A stretch of 33,403 bases of DNA from Rhodospirillales bacterium (GCA_016794005.1 JAEUKY010000187.1:1-33403), one strand, 5' to 3'. Positions 16,234 through 23,427 are shown, counted from the first letter of the stretch. A program made the numbers and translations. Notes: a model not told the origin generated them from the sequence alone.

Positions 16234-17723
16234 TGGCGGACGATCAGGCCGAAACGCTGGCGTTCCTGTCGGACCCGGCCACCTACGGCAATCCGCCGGG
16301 CGGCGTGCGGCGCATCGACACGCACATATCGGCCGTCTTCCTGGCCGGCGACCGCGCCTACAAGCTGAAGCGCGCGGTCGCCTTCCCCTATCTCGACTTC
16401 TCCACGACCGCCCGACGGTGCGATGCGTGCGACGCCGAGCTTGCGGTCAACCGGCGCACGGCGCCCGATCTCTATCTGGAAACGCGTCCGATCGTCCGGC
16501 ATGCGGGACGCCTTGTCTTCGGGGCACCCGGCGAAGCGGGAATCGACCGTGTCGTCGTGATGCGCCGCTTCGCAGACGATGGCCTGTGGGACGCGCGTGT
16601 GGCCGCCGATCGCATCGGTCAGTCCGATGTGGTGAAGCTTGCCGACGCGATCGCCGCGTTCCACGAGGCGGCCGAGCCGGTGCCGGCCCATGGCGGCGTG
16701 GCCGACCTTAACTGGACGGCGGACGGGAACGCAGCCGATCTCGTCCGATTTTTTCCGCAGGCGGATGTCGAAACGCTCGACCGCGACACGCGGGCGGCGA
16801 TCGAGCGCAATGCCGGGCTCGTCGCGCGCCGCGCCGCCGGCGGGTCGGTCCGCCGATGCCACGGCGATCTGCATCTCAGGAACATCACCACCGTCGACGG
16901 CCTTCCGCTGCCGTTCGACGCGATCGAGTTCGACGACCGCATTTCGTGCATCGACACGCTGTTCGATCTCGCGTTCCTGCTCGTCGACTGGCTGCGCGTC
17001 GGCCGGGCGGATCTCGCTTGTCTGACGCTGTCGCGCTATCTGGGCCGGCGCTGCGACGAGACGGGGCTAGCACTGCTGCCGCTGTTCTTGAGCCTCCGCG
17101 CCGCGATCAAGGCGAAGACGCGCGCGGCCGCGGGTGCAGCGGGCGAAGCGGCCGCATGCTTCGCGATGGCCGACCGCTTCCTGCATCCGCCGCCGGCACG
17201 CCTGATCGCGATCGGCGGGCTGTCGGGTACGGGCAAGTCCGCCCTGTCGCTGGCGCTGGCGGTCGAAATCGGTGCGGCACCGGGCGCTGTGGTGCTGCGT
17301 TCCGACGTCGAGCGCAAACGCCTTGCGGGCCTTTCGCCGGAAACGCCGCTGCCGCGTTCGGCCTATACGAAGGAAGCAAGCCGCGAGGTCTATGCGAGCC
17401 TCCATGCGCGGGCGGGTGCCGCACTCGCCGCCGGGCACGCGGTGCTGCTCGACGCTGTCTACGCCGATCCGGCCGAGCGTGCGGCCGCCGCGCGCGTGGC
17501 GGCGGCGGGTATCGCGTTCGACGGTATCTGGCTCGACTGTCCGGAAGAAATCCGGCTTGCGCGTGTCGCCAAGCGTGTCGGCGACGCGTCCGACGCCGAT
17601 GGCGATATCGTGCGCGAACAGAGCGCCCGCGCCGGCATTGTGGTCGATTGGCAGGCAATCGACGCGAGCCGCATGCCAAGCGACACGCTAGATGCGGCGC
17701 GCGCATGGCTTTTCCGGGCTTGA
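16233..17723 (+). CDS. Fused phosphotransferase-like (APH) and P-loop kinase protein
   Basis: This 496-residue protein has two parts. Residues about 1-310 resemble aminoglycoside/choline-type phosphotransferases: the Brenner motif HGDLHLRN begins at H210, and the metal-binding acidic residue is in FDAIEFDD. Residues about 322-496 are a P-loop kinase of the zeta-toxin/gluconate-kinase type, with Walker A GLSGTGKS (329-336), RSDVERKRL and a lid-like segment near the C-terminus. Proteins with this two-kinase layout are widespread in Proteobacteria and usually annotated as AAA-family ATPases, but their substrate is unknown to me. It overlaps the metal exporter gene by one base, a hint of a shared transcript. 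Its TGA lies inside the FNR-type box that precedes the stress gene. Confidence 0.85.
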   Translation: MADDQAETLAFLSDPATYGNPPGGVRRIDTHISAVFLAGDRAYKLKRAVAFPYLDFSTTARRCDACDAELAVNRRTAPDLYLETRPIVRHAGRLVFGAPGEAGIDRVVVMRRFADDGLWDARVAADRIGQSDVVKLADAIAAFHEAAEPVPAHGGVADLNWTADGNAADLVRFFPQADVETLDRDTRAAIERNAGLVARRAAGGSVRRCHGDLHLRNITTVDGLPLPFDAIEFDDRISCIDTLFDLAFLLVDWLRVGRADLACLTLSRYLGRRCDETGLALLPLFLSLRAAIKAKTRAAAGAAGEAAACFAMADRFLHPPPARLIAIGGLSGTGKSALSLALAVEIGAAPGAVVLRSDVERKRLAGLSPETPLPRSAYTKEASREVYASLHARAGAALAAGHAVLLDAVYADPAERAAAARVAAAGIAFDGIWLDCPEEIRLARVAKRVGDASDADGDIVREQSARAGIVVDWQAIDASRMPSDTLDAARAWLFRA

Positions 17724-17761
17724 CCCAAGTCAAAGCGCGCGTTCGGCAATTGGCATAGAGT
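17720..17761 (+). promoter_or_regulatory. FNR/FixK-type box and promoter for the universal stress gene
   Basis: The perfect dyad TTGAC-CCAA-GTCAA (17720-17733) matches the TTGAY-N4-RTCAA pattern bound by FNR, FixK and Dnr-like regulators. A -10-like TAGAGT lies at 17756-17761. This puts the likely start near 17768, so the box is centred close to -41.5, the usual place for a directly activating regulator. The leader is then about 66 nt. No regulator gene of this type is in the window. Confidence 0.6.
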
Positions 17762-17833
17762 TTTTTCAGAAGTTCAATATCGTGGTTCTGTGCAGCGGCA
17801 AATTCGGCCGCGACGAATCGAACGGAGGTTGCG

Positions 17834-18661
17834 ATGAGCTACAAGGTCATGCTTGCCCCCCTGTCGGGCGCCCCCTCGGATCTGCGCACGCTTGCCGCCG
17901 CGACGGCCGTCGTTCGCAAGTTCGGCGGCCATGTCGAGGCGCTGCATGCGGCAGGCGACCCGCGCGATTCGATCCCGTTCGTCGGCGAAGGTGCTTCTGG
18001 GGCTCTCGTCGAGCAGATCGTCACCGCTGCCGAGAAGGATCTCAAGCGCCGGAGCGAGACCGCGCGCGCGCACTACCAGGAATGGGCGAAGGGGGCGGGC
18101 GTGGACAGCACGCTTGCCGAACCGGCCGGCTCGGAAGAGGACGCGATCGCCCGGCACGGGCGCTTCGCCGATCTCATCGTGCTGCCCCGGCCGGCCGACG
18201 ACGAGGCGATCGCCTCGACCGTCGCGTTCGAGACGGCATTGCTCGAGACCGGCCGTCCGGTCCTGATCGCACCGCCCTCCGGCGAGATCGGCTTCGACAA
18301 GCCGGTCGCTTTCGCCTGGAACGGCAGCCGCGAGGCGGCCCGGGCTCTTGCCGCGGGCCTGCCGTTCCTGAAGGGCGCGCCGCGCGTCGTTTGCATCGTC
18401 GCCGGCAAGAACGTCGCCGAGAACGACACGAAGCCGCTGGAAGCCTACATGGCCCGCCATGCCATCAAGATCGAGCTGGCGCGCGCCGACGTGCCGACGA
18501 TCCAGGCCGGCCCGCACGTGCTGGCCGAAGCGCGCCGCGTGGGCTGCGGCCTTCTGGTGATGGGTGCCTATACGCACAGCCGCCTTCGCCAGCTCGTGTT
18601 CGGCGGCGTGACCCGCTACATGCTGCAGAACGCCGACCTGCCGGTCCTGATGGCGCACTGA
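17834..18661 (+). CDS. Universal stress protein, two UspA domains
   Basis: This 275-residue cytoplasmic protein is built from two tandem UspA folds (about residues 1-145 and 150-275). The second ends with GAYTHSRLRQLVFGGVTRYML. This resembles the ATP-binding loop of the family, though the second Gly of the loop is Thr. The first domain lacks the loop and is degenerate. GGAGG sits 6 nt before the ATG. The FNR/FixK-type box upstream suggests induction under low oxygen, as known for usp genes in several Proteobacteria. Two small unknown genes follow and may belong to the same transcript. Confidence 0.92.
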   Translation: MSYKVMLAPLSGAPSDLRTLAAATAVVRKFGGHVEALHAAGDPRDSIPFVGEGASGALVEQIVTAAEKDLKRRSETARAHYQEWAKGAGVDSTLAEPAGSEEDAIARHGRFADLIVLPRPADDEAIASTVAFETALLETGRPVLIAPPSGEIGFDKPVAFAWNGSREAARALAAGLPFLKGAPRVVCIVAGKNVAENDTKPLEAYMARHAIKIELARADVPTIQAGPHVLAEARRVGCGLLVMGAYTHSRLRQLVFGGVTRYMLQNADLPVLMAH

Positions 18662-18693
18662 CGCCCGCAGCGCCGGCACCGGGGGAGGGTGCC

Positions 18694-18984
18694 GTGCTTA
18701 CATGGGTCGATTGCCTGTCGCTGTCGGAGCTGACGGCCGACGAGGTCCGCGCGATCGCCGAACACGAGCATATCGGCGAGATGGCGGCCCTCGAACTCGG
18801 CAACTGGCTGATCCGCCAGCCCGACGGCTGCCGGTTCCTGAAGCGCATCATCCTCGACGACATCGACCGCGCGCGGGCGCACGGCGACGTCGCCCGGGCC
18901 GCGAAGCTCAAGCTTGTCATGCAGCATTTCTGCAAGACGCACCCCGACAACCCCGACGCGGACGCGCCGGGGACGACACACTGA
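18694..18984 (+). CDS. Small conserved-looking hypothetical protein (GTG start)
   Basis: This 96-residue soluble, helical-looking protein is of unknown function. It reads SLSELTADEVRAIAEHEHIG at about 8-27, then ELGNWLIRQPDG, a basic-acidic helix with DDIDRARAHGDVARAAK, and a C-terminal CKTHPDNPDADAP. The GTG at 18694 is chosen because a strong GGGGGAGGG precedes it by about 6 nt. Codon use and frame match its neighbours. It follows the stress gene by 32 bp and precedes another small gene by 13 bp, so it may be in the low-oxygen transcript. I do not recognise a domain. Confidence 0.75.
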   Translation: MLTWVDCLSLSELTADEVRAIAEHEHIGEMAALELGNWLIRQPDGCRFLKRIILDDIDRARAHGDVARAAKLKLVMQHFCKTHPDNPDADAPGTTH

Positions 18985-18997
18985 GGAAGACAGCGAC

Positions 18998-19354
18998 ATG
19001 CCGCTCAAGCACATCCGTCTCGAACTCGCGCGCACGAAGGACCACCCGAACGGCGATCCGCGCTGCGGCTACGAATTCGCCGCCCCGCTCGACGCCACCG
19101 GCCATCTCGATGCCGAAGGCTGGAAAGCCGACAAGGCGCTGTGCAGCGTGCGCCGTTTCTGGCACGGAGCCGACGACGAAAAGGGCCTGCTCTTGCATTC
19201 GCGCGGCCGCTGGGTGTTCTCCTACGCCAAGGGCGACGTCGACGACGAGCCGATCTTCAAGTTCGACCGGCACGCCTTCGTGCCCGGCGAATACGTGACG
19301 ATCACCGAACACGACGGCCAGGCGCGGCCCTTCAAGGTCGTCTCGGTCCGCTAG
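18998..19354 (+). CDS. Small hypothetical protein
   Basis: This 118-residue soluble protein is rich in strands and charged residues. Motifs are HIRLELARTKDHPNGDPRCGY at the N-terminus (read as HIRLELARTKDHPNG), EGWKADKALCSVRRFWHG in the middle and FVPGEYVTITEHDG with RPFKVVSVR at the end. There is no signal peptide or membrane segment. GAGGA lies about 10 nt before the ATG at 18998, just after the TGA of the preceding small gene. I do not know its family; the ending looks like a small beta-barrel. Function unknown. Confidence 0.75.
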   Translation: MPLKHIRLELARTKDHPNGDPRCGYEFAAPLDATGHLDAEGWKADKALCSVRRFWHGADDEKGLLLHSRGRWVFSYAKGDVDDEPIFKFDRHAFVPGEYVTITEHDGQARPFKVVSVR

Positions 19355-19389
19355 CCTCGCCGCCGGCCGGGGGCTAGACTGCGCCCGGC

Positions 19390-20127
19390 ATGCAGACGCC
19401 ACGCACACTCGTCCTGACAGGCGCCTCGCGCGGCATCGGGCACGCGACGGTCAAGCGCTTCGCCGAACAGGGCTGGCGCCTCATCACCTGTTCGCGCGAA
19501 GACATCCCCAAGGAATGCCGCGTTGACCCGAACTGGGCGTTCCACATGCCGTGCGACCTGTCGGTTCCGGCCGAACGGGCCCGGTTCGTCGACGAGGTCA
19601 ACGCCCGGATCGGCGACGGACCGCTCGACGCCCTCGTCAACAACGCCGGCGTTTCGCCCAAGACGCCCTACAAGGAACGCCTTGGAATCCTGCATGGCGA
19701 GATCGACGGCTGGCATCGCGTTTTCGAGCTGAATTTCTACGCCCCGCTCGAACTGGCGCGCGGCTTCGCGGGCGCCCTCGCGCGCGCCAAGGGTGCCATC
19801 GTCAACGTCACGTCGATCGCCGGGCACCGCACGCATCCGTTCGCGGGCTCGGCCTATTCGACGTCGAAGGCGGCCCTTTCGGGCCTGACGCGGGAAATGG
19901 CGGTCGAGTTCGCGCCCCTCGGCGTGCGCGTCAACGCGGTCGCACCGGGCGAAATCGCGACCGAGATGATCTCGCCGGATTACGAGCCGCTGATCACGCG
20001 CATCCCGATGCACCGGATGGGCACGACGGCGGAGGTCGCCGCCGTGATCCACCGCCTGTGCGATCCGGATTTCGGCTACGTCACTGGCAGCGAGATCTTC
20101 GTCACCGGCGGGCAGCAGCTTCTATAG
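19390..20127 (+). CDS. Short-chain dehydrogenase/reductase (SDR)
   Basis: This 245-residue NAD(P)-dependent oxidoreductase is of the classical SDR type. Visible parts are the cofactor motif TGASRGIG (about residues 10-17), NNAG (about 87-90), the catalytic Ser in NVTSIAGH, the catalytic Tyr and Lys in YSTSK (about 157-161), and the conserved RVNAVAPGEIATEM. The C-terminus VTGSEIFVTGGQQLL is complete. The substrate cannot be deduced. A TAGACT 10 bp before the ATG could be a -10 of a leaderless message, but no -35 is clear. It converges with the PadR-like gene and the two stops overlap in CTATAG. Confidence 0.92.
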   Translation: MQTPRTLVLTGASRGIGHATVKRFAEQGWRLITCSREDIPKECRVDPNWAFHMPCDLSVPAERARFVDEVNARIGDGPLDALVNNAGVSPKTPYKERLGILHGEIDGWHRVFELNFYAPLELARGFAGALARAKGAIVNVTSIAGHRTHPFAGSAYSTSKAALSGLTREMAVEFAPLGVRVNAVAPGEIATEMISPDYEPLITRIPMHRMGTTAEVAAVIHRLCDPDFGYVTGSEIFVTGGQQLL

Positions 20128-20676
20128 GGATTCCAGTTTCGCGCGGTACCAGTCCCGCCAGCGTTCGGCCTCGGCGATGTCCTGGGCGAGCCAGTCGCCG
20201 AGCATGCCCTCGGTCCCGCGCGCGGCGAGGTCGGCGAGCCGGGCAAGCTCGGCTTCCGACATCTCCACGAGCTGTTCGAGCTGGGCGGCGCGGTCTTGGG
20301 CGTCGAGCAGGTCGAGGAAGCGCAGCTTCAGCGCCACGACCATCTTCGACAGGTCGGTCATCGGGGCTCGCACCGGGCTGCGCAGCAGGTCGACCAGCGT
20401 CTCGCGGCCCTTCGCCGTCAGCGCCAGTTCGGTGTCGGCGGTCAGGCTCTGGCCGGGGCCGGCGCGCCTGCCGCGCGGCTCGATCATGCCTTCGTAGCGC
20501 AGCTGTTCGATCGAAAGCCCCAGCACGTCGAGCGAGGGCCCCATCAGGCGCGACACGAAGCCGCGCACGGCGGCGGACAGCGCGCCGAGGCTCTTCTCGC
20601 CGCGCGCGAGCTCGCCCAGCGCCGTCAGGCGCACCGCCTCGGTCGGGATCAGCGACTGGTCGCGGAAGCGCGGCAT
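20122..20676 (-). CDS. PadR-like transcriptional regulator
   Basis: This 184-residue protein has an N-terminal winged-helix region (about residues 10-95). It includes LTALGELARGEKSLGAL, a GPSLDVLGLSIEQLRYEGMIEP recognition part (read as LGLSIEQLRYEGMIEP) and ALTAKGRETL. The C-terminal coiled coil (about 115-184) ends in GDWLAQDIAEAERWRDWYRAKL, as in Vir-type PadR proteins. The winged helix is divergent, so the family call is probable and not certain. It starts 1 bp after the creatininase-family gene stops, so the two form an operon, and it may control that gene or its own operon. Its TAG overlaps that of the SDR gene. Confidence 0.75.
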   Translation of the reverse strand: MPRFRDQSLIPTEAVRLTALGELARGEKSLGALSAAVRGFVSRLMGPSLDVLGLSIEQLRYEGMIEPRGRRAGPGQSLTADTELALTAKGRETLVDLLRSPVRAPMTDLSKMVVALKLRFLDLLDAQDRAAQLEQLVEMSEAELARLADLAARGTEGMLGDWLAQDIAEAERWRDWYRAKLESL

Positions 20677-20677
20677 C

Positions 20678-21481
20678 TCAGACGTAGTCTTTGAGCCGGT
20701 CCATGGGGAAGCGCGACACCTCGGCCAGCAGGTCGGCGAGGCGGCGTGCCGCGAAATCGACGACCTTGCGCCCGCGCTCGGCGTCCGAATCGCCAGCGTT
20801 GCCGACGGCACCCGACGGATGCAGGTCCTGCGTCTGCCAGGCAAGGGCGCTCTTGCCGGTGTAGGCAAGGAGCTTGAACTCCTTCGCGAGGTCGAGCTGG
20901 CCCGGCCGGAAATCGGCGATCTTGTCGCGGCGGACCTGGTCGGGGGCCAGATGCAGCATCATCGAGGTTTCCACGCCGCCAGCGTGGATGCCGAACTTCT
21001 CTTCCTGGGCGGGCCAAAGCCCCTCTGGCATCCCGTAGGCCCACCACGACGCGGCGACCGCGGCCATCTTCAGGCGCACGCGCAGGTCGCGCGTGACGAT
21101 GTCCATGATCTGCGGCTGCCCGCCGTGGCTGTTGAACAGCACGATCTTGCGGATGCCGGCACGATGGACGCATTCGCCGATCTCGGTCCACACGCGGATC
21201 AGCGTCTCGGCCGAGAAGGAGAGGGTGCCCGGGAAGGCGAGATGCTCGTTGGACTTGCCGATGTCGGTCTGCGGCAGGATCAGGACGGGCAGGTCGTCGG
21301 CGAACATCTCGCTCGCTCGCGCCACGATGCCGCGTGCGAGCGTGGCGTCGACCGCGACGGGCAGATGCGGCCCGTGCTGCTCGACCGCCGCGACCGGCAG
21401 CAGGGCGACCGTGCGCTCGGGGTCGAGCCCGCGGAAATCCTCGGTGGTCATGTCGAGCCACCGGCGCCAGGTTTTGGCCAT
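20678..21481 (-). CDS. Creatininase family amidohydrolase
   Basis: This is a 267-residue metal-dependent cyclic-amide hydrolase. Family motifs are LLPVAAVEQHGPHLPVAVDA (about residues 27-46, with Glu, His and Asp metal ligands), the LFNSHGGQ loop, and HAGGVETSMM (the Glu ligand). All ligands are present. Members include creatinine amidohydrolase and peptide-maturation proteins such as MftE, so the substrate stays open. The ATG at 21481 is chosen because the family N-terminus (RRWLDMTTEDF) starts there. The ATG at 21538 would add 19 unconserved residues and run into the spacer shared with the divergent RidA gene. Confidence 0.9.
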   Translation of the reverse strand: MAKTWRRWLDMTTEDFRGLDPERTVALLPVAAVEQHGPHLPVAVDATLARGIVARASEMFADDLPVLILPQTDIGKSNEHLAFPGTLSFSAETLIRVWTEIGECVHRAGIRKIVLFNSHGGQPQIMDIVTRDLRVRLKMAAVAASWWAYGMPEGLWPAQEEKFGIHAGGVETSMMLHLAPDQVRRDKIADFRPGQLDLAKEFKLLAYTGKSALAWQTQDLHPSGAVGNAGDSDAERGRKVVDFAARRLADLLAEVSRFPMDRLKDYV

Positions 21482-21513
21482 CGTCTCGTCGCTCCCGTCG
21501 TCACCCGATCCGG

Positions 21514-21520
21514 TTATATA
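21514..21520. promoter_or_regulatory. Possible -10 element in the creatininase/RidA divergent spacer
   Basis: TTATATA here is the only AT-rich stretch in the 71-bp spacer between the creatininase-family start (21481) and the RidA start (21553). It could serve either strand. No matching -35 hexamer is seen at normal spacing. Confidence 0.3.
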
Positions 21521-21552
21521 GTCGAGCCTTCGGCCCATTGCTAGGACGCCCC

Positions 21553-21948
21553 ATGAAACGCCATTTGCCGCCCGAACTTGCCGCCCCGCTCGCGCGCTAC
21601 GTCCATGCGGTCGAGATCGACACGCCGGGGCGCATGCTGTTCGCCTCGGGCCAGCTCGCCGTTGCGAAGGACGGGGGCGTGCCGGCGGGCATCGACGCGC
21701 AGTGCGACCTGATCTTCGCCAACCTCGACGCGATCCTTGCCGCCGGCGGCATGGACCGGGGCGACGTGGTGCGGGTCAACGCCTTCGTGATCGACCGCGC
21801 CGACCTGAAGCCCTACATGGCCGCGCGCGACAGGTGGTTCGCGGGATTCGAGCCGCCGGCATCGACGCTGATGCTGGTATCGGGCTTCACGCGGCCCGAA
21901 TTCAAGGTCGAGATCGAGATCGTCGCGGCGCGCGAGAAGGCGCGCTGA
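21553..21948 (+). CDS. RidA-family (YjgF/YER057c) protein
   Basis: This 131-residue protein of the RidA family forms trimers, with active sites between subunits. The best-known members hydrolyse reactive enamine/imine intermediates. Family parts are MLFASGQLAVAKDG (about 27-40), NLDAILAAGGMDRGDVVRVNAFV (read as LDAILAAGGMDRGDVV), and the C-terminal PASTLMLVSGFTRPEFKVEIE. The Arg that usually binds the carboxylate in archetypal RidA is not clearly in its normal place, so it may belong to another subgroup. It is divergent from the creatininase-family gene and ends 3 bp from the stop of the convergent 404-residue gene. It starts at an ATG close to the spacer's CTAGGAC. Confidence 0.88.
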   Translation: MKRHLPPELAAPLARYVHAVEIDTPGRMLFASGQLAVAKDGGVPAGIDAQCDLIFANLDAILAAGGMDRGDVVRVNAFVIDRADLKPYMAARDRWFAGFEPPASTLMLVSGFTRPEFKVEIEIVAAREKAR

Positions 21949-21951
21949 GCC

Positions 21952-23166
21952 TCAGAGGTTCTGGGCGTTCGCCTGGCTCGACAGCGAGGCGTCCATGCGC
22001 TTGAGCATCTCTTCGATCTGCTCGAACTGCAGGCGATTCTTGATCGCCTGCACCATGTAGCGCTCGTGGATGTTGACCGTGTGCAGCACGGCCATCGAGC
22101 AGTAGCCGAGAACCCAGTAGCGCCGGTAGACGCCGGCCAGGAAGTTGCGGAACGGTTTGGGATCGCCGCCGTTGAGGAACTTGCCGTGGCAGTCGGTGTA
22201 TTCGCCGAAGATGCCGTTCACGTTGGCGATCAGGTTGCGCAGCTTGCGCACGACCGCCTGGCGGAACATGTCCTGCTGTTCCTTGAAATGCTTGAACTCG
22301 CGGATGTCGAGCGGCGTGGCGTCCGGTCCGTTCAGCCAGCGCAGCACCGTTGCCACCGACTGGAGATTCTTGTTGAACGTGTGCTCGTAGAACGTGACGC
22401 CCTTCCAGCCCTCGAAGATCTGCTGAGCCTGGTCGCCGGAAATGCCGAAGGCCGACACGAACAGCTTGGCTTCCGGCATCGTGGGATCCCACAGGGCCTG
22501 CAGGAAGCGCTGCGAACGCTCGTTGACGTCGGCGGCACTCTTGAGGCCGAGGGCGCGCGCGACGATCGGGTTCACCTTCTCGGCGATCAGCGACTTGATG
22601 CCGTTTTCTTCCTCCTCCGAGATCGCGAAATAGGCCGGGTGGATCTCGGTCAGGTATTTCTGCAGCGCGCTCTTGAGCAGGAACGGATCGAGCGACGGGA
22701 TCGAATCGATCGTGCGCAGGATCTCGACGTCGCGCAGGAACGAGGCGTTGCCCTCCTCGAAATCGACGCCGACATGGTGCTTGAGCAGCTTCTCGAACTC
22801 GCGCTGGCGCAGATAGATGCCGTAGCCGCCCGCCGGGATCTCGTTGGCGTCGTGCGGCACGTAGATCGCGGTCTCGATGGGCCGTTCGGCCTTGGGTGGC
22901 TCGGCCGCGGGTGCGGCCGGTGCGGCCGGCTTGGCCGCGGCACCGGGCTTGCCGGCCGGGGCGGGCGGTGGTGCGTCGGCGATCTGCTGCTCGAAATTCG
23001 GGTACTTGAAGATGATCGTCTTGTTCAGGCTCGGCTGCTTGAACATCTGGCGATCCTTCGCCAGCGCCGACACCTTGATCAGATTGAGCGCTACCGCAGA
23101 GCCGCCATGGACGATCTGGTCCAAGATCGGCGAAAGGGATTTCTTCTTCTTTTGCTGCTCGCTCAA
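21952..23166 (-). CDS. Hypothetical protein, Lys-rich start and Pro/Ala linker
   Basis: I do not recognise this 404-residue protein. It starts with a Lys-rich SEQQKKKKSLS tail and a short helical segment (to about residue 60). A low-complexity Ala/Pro linker follows (about 65-95). A large helical domain (about 100-400) is rich in aromatic and charged residues, with DVEILRTIDSIPSLDPFLLK, an acidic SEEEENG, and HDANEIPAGGYGIYLRQREFE (read as ANEIPAGGYGIYLRQREFE). No transmembrane segment or signal peptide is seen. No ATG is near the beginning. TTG at 23166 has a GGA about 8 nt upstream, and TTG at 23184 is an alternative adding six residues. A 42-residue membrane ORF lies 82 bp upstream on the same strand. 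Confidence 0.75.
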   Translation of the reverse strand: MSEQQKKKKSLSPILDQIVHGGSAVALNLIKVSALAKDRQMFKQPSLNKTIIFKYPNFEQQIADAPPPAPAGKPGAAAKPAAPAAPAAEPPKAERPIETAIYVPHDANEIPAGGYGIYLRQREFEKLLKHHVGVDFEEGNASFLRDVEILRTIDSIPSLDPFLLKSALQKYLTEIHPAYFAISEEEENGIKSLIAEKVNPIVARALGLKSAADVNERSQRFLQALWDPTMPEAKLFVSAFGISGDQAQQIFEGWKGVTFYEHTFNKNLQSVATVLRWLNGPDATPLDIREFKHFKEQQDMFRQAVVRKLRNLIANVNGIFGEYTDCHGKFLNGGDPKPFRNFLAGVYRRYWVLGYCSMAVLHTVNIHERYMVQAIKNRLQFEQIEEMLKRMDASLSSQANAQNL

Positions 23167-23248
23167 AGGGATCGTCCGTCGCAAAATTGTAGGGCCAACC
23201 TATTGGACAGGGCCCGATTGTGCAACGGTGAGATTTCCGGTGGGAAAC

Positions 23249-23377
23249 TTAGCGGGAGCCCGCCGATTCGAGCGCGAACTGAGGTTCCCGAGTCGCATAC
23301 TGGGCGATGCCGATACCCGCAAGCATCAGCAGCAGCGCGATCGTCCAGACCAGCAACAATTCCTTCATTTCGTCCAT
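23249..23377 (-). CDS. Small single-pass membrane protein (42 residues)
   Basis: ATG at 23377 to TAA at 23249 gives 42 residues. A charged MDEMKE start leads into one hydrophobic segment (about residues 7-25, LLLVWTIALLLMLAGIGIA). A short soluble tail follows, ending ESAGSR. An AGGA lies 4 nt before the ATG, and the amino-acid pattern is that of a single-pass membrane peptide. It lies in the spacer between the 404-residue gene and the divergent epimerase gene and may be co-transcribed with the former. Function unknown. A protein this short is easily missed, and could also be a chance ORF. Confidence 0.55.
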   Translation of the reverse strand: MDEMKELLLVWTIALLLMLAGIGIAQYATREPQFALESAGSR

Positions 23378-23411
23378 CGATCCTCTATCGGACGGCGGTG
23401 GCCTCGCGCGC

Positions 23412-23427
23412 AGTGATGCCCGTCACA
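23412..23427. promoter_or_regulatory. CRP-like site near the epimerase gene
   Basis: AGTGA-TGCCCG-TCACA matches the CRP consensus TGTGA-N6-TCACA at 9 of 10 core positions. It lies 75 bp before the aldose epimerase start and 35 bp before the start of the divergent small membrane ORF. The fit to a catabolite-type regulator suits the carbohydrate genes to the right, but CRP-like sites in alphaproteobacteria can be read by other family members. Confidence 0.45.
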
